This document shows positions 57,983-64,000 of a stretch of DNA of 64,000 bases, piece by piece. The stretch comes from Vitrella brassicaformis. Taxonomy: Eukaryota > Sar > Vitrellaceae. The DNA lies in NCBI GenBank assembly GCA_001179505.1, contig CDMY01000759.1:68654-132653 (forward strand), read 5' to 3'. Within the stretch, counting starts at the first letter, position 1. Each line of letters opens with the position of its first letter. The translations under genes were made by a program, and so were the position numbers. A model generated the notes under the pieces. The model worked only from the letters and a program-made list of their open reading frames with translations. It was not told where the DNA came from and searched no databases.

Positions 57983-58640
57983 TTGCCCGTGGTCCGCCCC
58001 CGCCCCCTCGTGGCGGAAGGCCCATGAAGTTGTTGTCGAAGATGGACGAGATGGATGAGGAGAATGACCAGAGTAAGCAGATACGCACACACCTATCGGT
58101 CACACCGACATACCCCTCATCTGCCGACGCGGTTGGCTGTCTGTCTGTCTGTCTGTCTGTCAGTGCCTCCCCCACTCCTCCCGCCCCCGGCCCCACGCGG
58201 CCGTCGTGTGGGCACGTTGTTGACCAATACGGACGAGGAGTTTGGCACACAGGATGAGTTGGCCGGCAAGGTCTTCAAGCCACCCGGCCGCTCACATGGC
58301 TTCTTGAGGGAATCGCTGCACCGCTACGCCGATGACCATATGGAGGTTGACGACGGTAAGTGAGTGGAGTGACTGAGGAAACCCGACACAACTGTGTCCC
58401 TTCTCCGCAGGCTTGGCTCGTGTGGTGCCACCCAAGGCCTCATGAGCTGCTGCGGCTGCTGCTGCTGGCCATGGTGACGACGAGGTGATGCAGGATGTTC
58501 ATGCCAACGTGGGCGGCAGCCGCAAGCGGTACGCCGGCATAGAGACACACACACACATATACACACACGCCCACATTCACGGCCAAGCACCTGATGGATT
58601 GTGTGTGTGTGTGTGTGTGTGGGATTTGTTGCAGGGGTGC
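57983..58640 (+). repeat. Tandem duplication unit 2 within right-arm DUSP
   Basis: Second unit, differing from the first by a handful of substitutions (for example DTDEESGT to NTDEEFGT) and by longer TGTC and TG repeats. It carries the premature TGA at 58443. Confidence 0.9.
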
Positions 58641-58869
58641 GCCCGAGGACGACACCGAGTCAGACACAGAGCACCTCGGCGCGCGCAAGAAGCGCAAGCA
58701 GGACCACAACCAGCACCAGCAGCCCCCACCCAGCGGTGCGGCAGCGGCGGCGGCAGCTGGAGGAGCTGGCGCTGCAGCAGCAGGTGGACGGCGGCGAAGG
58801 GCGAGGAGGGAATACGAGAGGAAGTGGGAGCGCGTTGGCGGCCGCCTGCAGCGCATCGGACCTCAGTAG

Positions 58870-61800
58870 CCTACCTAGTCTGTCTGTCTGTCTGTGTGCC
58901 TACCTACCTGCCTTGGCTTCGACGGGAGGGGGTGGGGTGCCTGGCATAGCATGGCATGGCATGCTGTCTGTCTGTCTGTTGTGTGCATATATAGCACGGG
59001 AGTGATGTGATGTATGGCCGGTGCTGCCTGTGTGTTGTGGGTGAGCAAGCAAGCAAGGAAGGAAAGACTTCGATCGATGGCTTGATCAGATCACGCGACG
59101 ACTCACTCCCTCACTCACCTGTCCCAAACCTAGTCTGTTTTGTTGATGAGCACACGCGGCCTGCGCTCCTTGACGGCCGACTGCCAGCTCGTGCAAGAAT
59201 GTGCCTTCGATCGTTCTTGGTGGCTGTGGTCATGGAGGGACAGACAGAGGCCGATGTCCCGACCGAAAGAGAGGAAAGACACAAAAGACATCTGCCTGCC
59301 TAGCTGCAGCTGCATGGACGGATGGATGGATGGACGGCTGGCTGGCTGTGAACAGTGTGTTCGTTGACGATGGTTGGGCATGGTTGGAGTCAGATGAGTG
59401 AGTGAGTGAGCACGGAATGGATGGAATGGCCAGATGGCCGGGGGGCGGTGATATTTTTTGTTTGGCACCCGCACACCACACCACCTCTGCCAGCACTAGT
59501 TGCCCCATTGCCGCTCTGACCTTTGGCCGCTCTCTGAGTGAGCTTGGGGACCGGGGCAGTGATGGGACAACCAGTGCTGGGAGGGGGAGGGGTGGTGCGT
59601 GCGGCCTGGGATGTGTGTCAGTGGACGGACGGACTGACCGACAAGACAGACAGACAGACAACGGCTCGACTGACCGCTCCCCGTGCGGGTGAGCGGTGAG
59701 TGGATGGTGTGCACATGTGAGGCTGTTCATCGCTGCCCATGCTCAATATTTGTGCTCTCTCTCAGTCTATATGTAATGTGCTTTCCTTTGATGGCAGGCC
59801 ATTTAGCCAATTGATAGGGCCATCTAATGTCGTGTGTTTTGTTTGTGAGTAGACCCACTGCTGCCTGGCTGTCCTCGGAGTGTGTGGCCACGTTCTCTCT
59901 CCCCGTGGATCCGTGCTCCGCAATTCGTTTGCCCTCTCTCTCTCACACGCACGCACCTGCCTGGCTGGCTGTCTGCCTTTCTTCCACTCCGTGTGTGTGC
60001 GCCCCAGAGCGGCTGTGTGCGCGTGTAGTGCTGTTTCGTGCGTGCCTCTGTGTGTGAATGGCGGCTCTGCGTGTGTGCCGATCGTGTGTTGTACAGACGT
60101 GCGAATTAACGGACGGCTGGCTGCGTTTGAGCGTGTATGTGAGGACGGGCGAGGCTGCGTTCGTTGATGTGTAGGCGGGATGTGTCAGCGGGTGGTGCAT
60201 GGCTGGGTGCCGGCTGACACGGACGTGTAAAATGGTTTGGTGGGCTAACATGACGCGTACGCACGTGAGACGCCCTCGCTCCTTGCCTGCCATTCAGCAC
60301 CAGCGCACCAAACCAAAAGACTGGCCAAGAGACCGTGGCAGGTCCTTCTTTAGTTGGCCATTCGTGTGCCCGTGTGCAGTGGGTTTCCACTCGGGGGATC
60401 ACCAGCCTGAGGGAGCTCGCGGTTGCCACTGAAAGCAAACACTGCGCCAGCCGTTCATCTCCATGACGCTGCACGCAACGGATGAGTGAGCGCAAGTCGC
60501 CTTGAAGTTGACGTCGAGAAAAGAGACGGCCGAGACGCGCGTTATTTTTTCCATTTTCTACAGCGCACGATTTCGTCCTGCACAGCATCACCACCGGACC
60601 TTCAGCTCCATCACGCCCTCATGCACATGCAGAGTTCTCGAGGCGTGAGGGTCCGCATCGCCACGGGACTCCGCGCCACGTACACGACTTCCGACTGCGA
60701 ATAAGGACACACAAGTGGGATGACACACGCAAATGGATGGATGGCTCATTGATGGTGTGGTGCGTGTGGATGAATGCAGCAACACCAGCAGCCCTCCCCA
60801 GCCAGCCTGTCGGGCCACGGCCACCACGCCGCCACTTGGGCACCACGCGCACACAGGACGGCCTGACAGTGTAAGCCGGGCGATGGATGGACACATGGGC
60901 TGGGCGATGCTTAGATGGATGGGTCTGTGCCTGTGTGCAGGGTCCTGGTATGTGCAGCTCGACCCGAATGGTGCAGTACGGCAAATACCAACCACTCCGT
61001 CGATGTGCGGCCGTGTTATTGTTGTTGTTGTTGGTGTTGTTGTGTGGCTGGGTGTGTTGTGTCGCTCAGTTGTTTTTCTTGGTTGCTTTTGCCATCCCCT
61101 GCCCCCCCTCCCTCGTGGCCAGCCAGCCAGTTAGTCGTCCGTCACTCAATCAGTCAATCACTCCCTCCCTCCCCGTGTGATTCAGTCCACGCACAAACCA
61201 GCCCAGCTCAGCCCTCTCTTGATGACCCCCTCTAGTCTCTACTGCGCACGGACTTCCCCCCTCTGTCTCAACCGTTCGCACACCCACACACCCTCACACG
61301 CATCGAACACAGACAGCAGCGGTTTGTCTGTCTGGTGTGCTGCCTGCCTGGGGTGCGCGGGTGATATGATGGGAGCCGTAGTGGTGGTGGTGGTATGCCC
61401 TCCCTCGTGGCCTGTCAGTCAGTCAGTCTTCCGTCCGTCACCCACTCAGTCAATCACGCACTCAGTCCCGTGTGATTCATTCCACGCACAAACCAGCCCC
61501 GCCCAGCCCTCTCTTGGTGACCCCCTCCACTCTCTGTCGATGGCGTTTGTTGTTTTCCCGTGGCTGCATGCCTCACTGGATGGCTGGTGGATGGCCACCC
61601 CTCTCGCTCTCTAGCCCGTTGTCCACCGTCTCGCTAAGCACACCATCTGAGATTCGTAGCTAGTTGAGTGAGCGTGAGATTCGATAGCAAAGCGTCCGTA
61701 TCATTCCTTCCAGACGAACCACTGGCAGGCCCGCCAGCCCAGCCATCTCGTCTCTTCTGGATGCATGATGTTTGTCGTCTTTTGCTTTCGTCGTCGGTTG

Positions 61801-62600
61801 GTTTCTTCGCTGGCGGTGTTGTTGGATGGAAAGCCTATGCGGTGCACAATGGATGGATGGATGGATGGCTCACTGATGGCTCTGGTGTGAATCACGATGG
61901 ACACGTGTTGATGGACTGACTGACTGACGTTCACGCACATATGTATGGTGAAGTCTGTCTGGTGTGCTGTCTGTGTTGATGCGTAAGGGCAGCGAGGAAG
62001 ATGGGTGGGGAATCTCTGCCTACATTTTATATTTCCATGTTTCATATTTTCATGACGACGTTGAAGGGGACAGCCACCCATCGGGCTGAGACACAAGCCC
62101 AGGGAGGACGATAATTGGATGTCTCTAATGTCTCGGTGCGTCCATTCATGAGTGCACTCACGTGGCTTTCGACCGAGCATTTGTACACACACCAAGCAAA
62201 AAGGAAGAACCATGCCCAGCCCTGTCGTCTCTTCTGGATGCATGGTCAGCGACGGTGTAGTTGGATGGAGAGACTATGCGGTGCACAATGGATGGATGGA
62301 TGGATGGCTCTGGTGTGAATCACGATGGACACGTGTTGATGGACTGACTGACTGACGTTCACGCACATATGGATGGATGGATGGATTATGGAGGATGGAG
62401 CACAGACGGACTTGACACACACACATACACCCCTCACGCCGCCACACCCACACACGCATCGAACCCAGCAGCATTGAACACTCGACCGCAAACGGCGCAG
62501 AGAGAGAGAGAGAGAGAGAGCGAAGGGTTGAGAGATTAAGCGCGTCTGTCCGCGCACGAAGCCGTCCTTTCGCATATCGTGCAAGACACACACACATCCG
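58870..62600. other. Repeat-rich, gene-poor stretch
   Basis: 58870-60132 is the outer part of the inverted-repeat arm. 60133-61263 is a right-only stretch without a convincing gene. 61740-62370 holds two direct copies of a repeat (each with GATGCATG...TTGGATGG...GCGGTGCACAATGGATGG and ending GACTGACGTTCACGCACATATG) that are inverted relatives of 43550-44170. A GA run lies at about 62500-62520. Confidence 0.55.
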
Positions 62601-62869
62601 CTGCACACGTCATGCAGAGCGCTGCCCTCGCGTCGACCGACAGTTCTCACCAAGGTACACCAGCCAGGCGTTGCATCAGATTCTGTTCCATCTTCGTAAT
62701 TATCCATTCCTTTGCTCTGTGCCTGCCAAATCAGTAGAGGCGTCCGCCTCTCTGGTAGGCAGCGGCACTTGCTCGACTCGCACCACGACCGCCGCGGGAC
62801 ACGACGCGACGCTGATCCATCTGCATCCAATCCAGAGAGAGAGAGAGAGACAATAGAGAGGTCACCTTC

Positions 62870-64000
62870 AGGATGGCCGTACATGGGCTGCGGCTTGCTG
62901 GCCAGGACGTACCCTTCTTGACGATGGCTGTGCCTCCCGCGCCCTCACCGACAGGGGCTGCGGCCCCACCGCTCTCTTGCCCCTCGTATGTGCCTCTCTG
63001 TCACGCCGTGGCTGCATGGGCACATACACACGTAAGCGCAGAGGTGTCGACCGCCCGGCGATGGATGGCTTTTGGTCACAGCAGCTCACCGAAGGGGCCT
63101 GCCCGTTGGTCTGCGTCGCTGACTGGTCCAGTGTCTCAATCCCCCCTCCTCTTTGTTCCACCGTTTCCGCCTGTCAAGGAGATTCACAGAACAGAGAGAC
63201 ATTGATATCAGTGCCACTGCTTGTCGATCTTCTCCTCTTACCTGCGTGAAACGGTTGTCGGCATGAGGGTCACCTTCACCAAAGTGCAGCCCATCAGATT
63301 CTGCTGCAAACAAAGTAACGAGGGAGGGAGGGAGGGAGGCATGAGGTTTCGGATGCCCTTGTTGATTGTGTATATCTGCTTACGGCTCCCGATGTGCTGC
63401 TGCAGGTCCTCCCACTCCCCATACACACCCTCAGCAACACGACTGTCGGCAACACGACCGTCAACCTGCTCCTGGCAACACGTGGCGACAGTGATGATGA
63501 ATCGACCATGTGGCGTGGCAGCCCTTTCGCGGCTTCTGCTCACCCTCTTTCTGCTTGCAGCTTCCTGGATGGCGGCGAGCCTCGCCTGGTGCTCCTCCGA
63601 TATCTCAGTGAGTTGCTCCAGCGTCAGTGCATCCAGGATCTGCTCATCCGTCATGGTGTACGGCTCACGTGGCTGACGGGGACTCGGCTGCACAACTGAA
63701 CACACACCACCAGATTATGTGTCGGTCATTTCCCCTGGCTCTCGAGCCGACCCTGGTGACGGCGCGGCGAAGGGCCTGCCGCTGATGTGCCAGGAACAAG
63801 CCTGGCAGAAGGAGGCTTCGCGCCTGCATTAGAGGAATGGGAATCAGGCAGACCATGTGGTGTCTCCTTTCTCCCCCACGCACACACACTTGTTTTGAGG
63901 TTGGTCCCTTGTCTGGGCACGGGCGGTTTGGTGTGGCGAGGATATCGAGGCCGGTCCATTCGGGCCTTTTGGACCTCGCTGAGTTCTTGCGCCGTCTGCT
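62870..64000 (-). CDS. Unrecognised protein (5' end beyond window, 3' end uncertain)
   Basis: Minus-strand exons can be picked out but not named. Near the window edge TAQELSEVQKARMDRPRYPR is followed by an intron and AKPPSARLVPGTSAAGPSPR. Then come EQILDALTLEQLTEISEEHQ with ARLAAIQEAASRKR (amphipathic helix), GVYGEWEDLQQHIGSRKQ, QNLMGCTLVKVTLMPTTVSR, ETVEQRGGGIETLDQSATQT, and a Gly/Ala-rich exon ending GGTAIVKK at about 62905. Further exons may lie down to about 62640. The helix GEWEDLQQHIGSRKQIYTIN and strand GCTLVKVTLMPT suggest a prefoldin- or Sm-like length scale, but I cannot support any family. Confidence 0.4.

Larger units (their letters stand above)
55956..58869 (+). pseudogene. Dual-specificity phosphatase, right-arm copy (disrupted)
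   Basis: Same exons as the gene at 38591-41078, including the active-site LLIHCRAGVSRTGCIA at about 56770-56960. Three changes disrupt it. A single C is missing between 57038 and 57039 in the alanine-coding run, which moves the frame from A-A-V-D-H-G to V-P-L-L-W. The segment coding for the proline-rich and HGFLRESLHRYADDH exons is present twice (57341-57982, 57983-about 58640). A G-to-T change makes a TGA at 58443-58445 in the second copy where the first copy and the left arm read Gly. The last exon (RREYERKWERVGGRL, stop near 58869) is still recognisable. The phosphatase core could still be translated as a shortened protein. Confidence 0.85.
55194..61368 (-). repeat. Right arm of large inverted duplication
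   Basis: Reverse-complement partner of 36564-41820. Compared with the left arm it has an extra 642-bp tandem copy inside the DUSP gene, lacks about 230 bp between two APRGRR-coding repeats, and carries a 1.1-kb stretch (about 60133-61263) not found in the left arm. The inner edge is at 55194. Confidence 0.93.

Overview
This is a eukaryotic nuclear window. Almost every gene is broken by short introns (about 50-150 bp) that mostly read GT...AG, often with TG/CA-repeat bodies and a TGTGTGTGCAG-like 3' end; a few look like GC...AG. Genes are packed on both strands, with several divergent pairs a few hundred bases apart, and the DNA is GC-rich and full of (CA)n, (CAGA)n, (GGAT)n and (CAGT)n tracts. 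The gene set (14-3-3, CIAO1, TSR2, RCE1, a secreted coiled-coil family that I recall as common in dinoflagellates and their relatives) and the intron style suggest an alveolate alga, most likely a chromerid such as Vitrella. That placement is inference. Gene spans below were pieced together by hand from ORFs, splice-site motifs and codon phase, so internal exon edges are approximate unless a phase match is stated.

Layout. 1-1262 (-): 3' part of an unrecognised coiled-coil gene. 2722-3222 (-) and 3601-6853 (+): a divergent pair, a small secreted cysteine-rich protein and a secreted GMC oxidoreductase. 7898-9747 (-): NIPA-type Mg2+ transporter with an apparent frameshift. 10082-11114 (-) and 11261-12872 (+): divergent pair TSR2 and the CAAX protease RCE1. 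13167-18730 (-): M1 aminopeptidase with a large low-complexity insert. 20356-21867 (-) and 22066-25501 (+): divergent pair 14-3-3 and a secreted coiled-coil protein interrupted by a 300-N gap. 25835-28979 (-): coiled-coil protein with a UBA-like end. 29579-30765 (+): unrecognised protein in two frames. 31285-32075 (-) and 32297-36088 (+): divergent DUF202 membrane protein and protein kinase.

From about 36.5 kb the window becomes a rearranged region. A large inverted duplication has a left arm at about 36564-41820 and a right arm at 55194-61368, with a 13.4-kb unique spacer. Each arm carries a dual-specificity-phosphatase gene (DUSP) and the 5' end of a phosphoglycerate-mutase-like (PGM) gene. 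The left DUSP (38591-41078) and the full PGM (41403-43010, running into the spacer) look intact. In the right arm the PGM is cut at the breakpoint, and the DUSP has a 1-nt deletion, an internal 642-bp tandem duplication and an in-frame stop. A third, older DUSP fragment lies in the spacer, where it seems to supply the last exon of a TPR gene (44559-46192). The spacer also has a GH26 glycosidase (46460-48724 +), a tRNA-Arg-like retrosequence (49184-49259), a secreted tyrosinase (49862-51303 -), CIAO1 (51454-53640 +) and a small membrane protein (54496-55110 -). The window ends in a repeat-rich stretch and part of another minus-strand gene.

The genes do not form one pathway: most are housekeeping or secreted functions of a free-living protist. 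The strongest new signal is structural, namely the inverted segmental duplication with one arm decaying, plus several single-base reading-frame breaks in otherwise conserved exons that need checking against raw reads.
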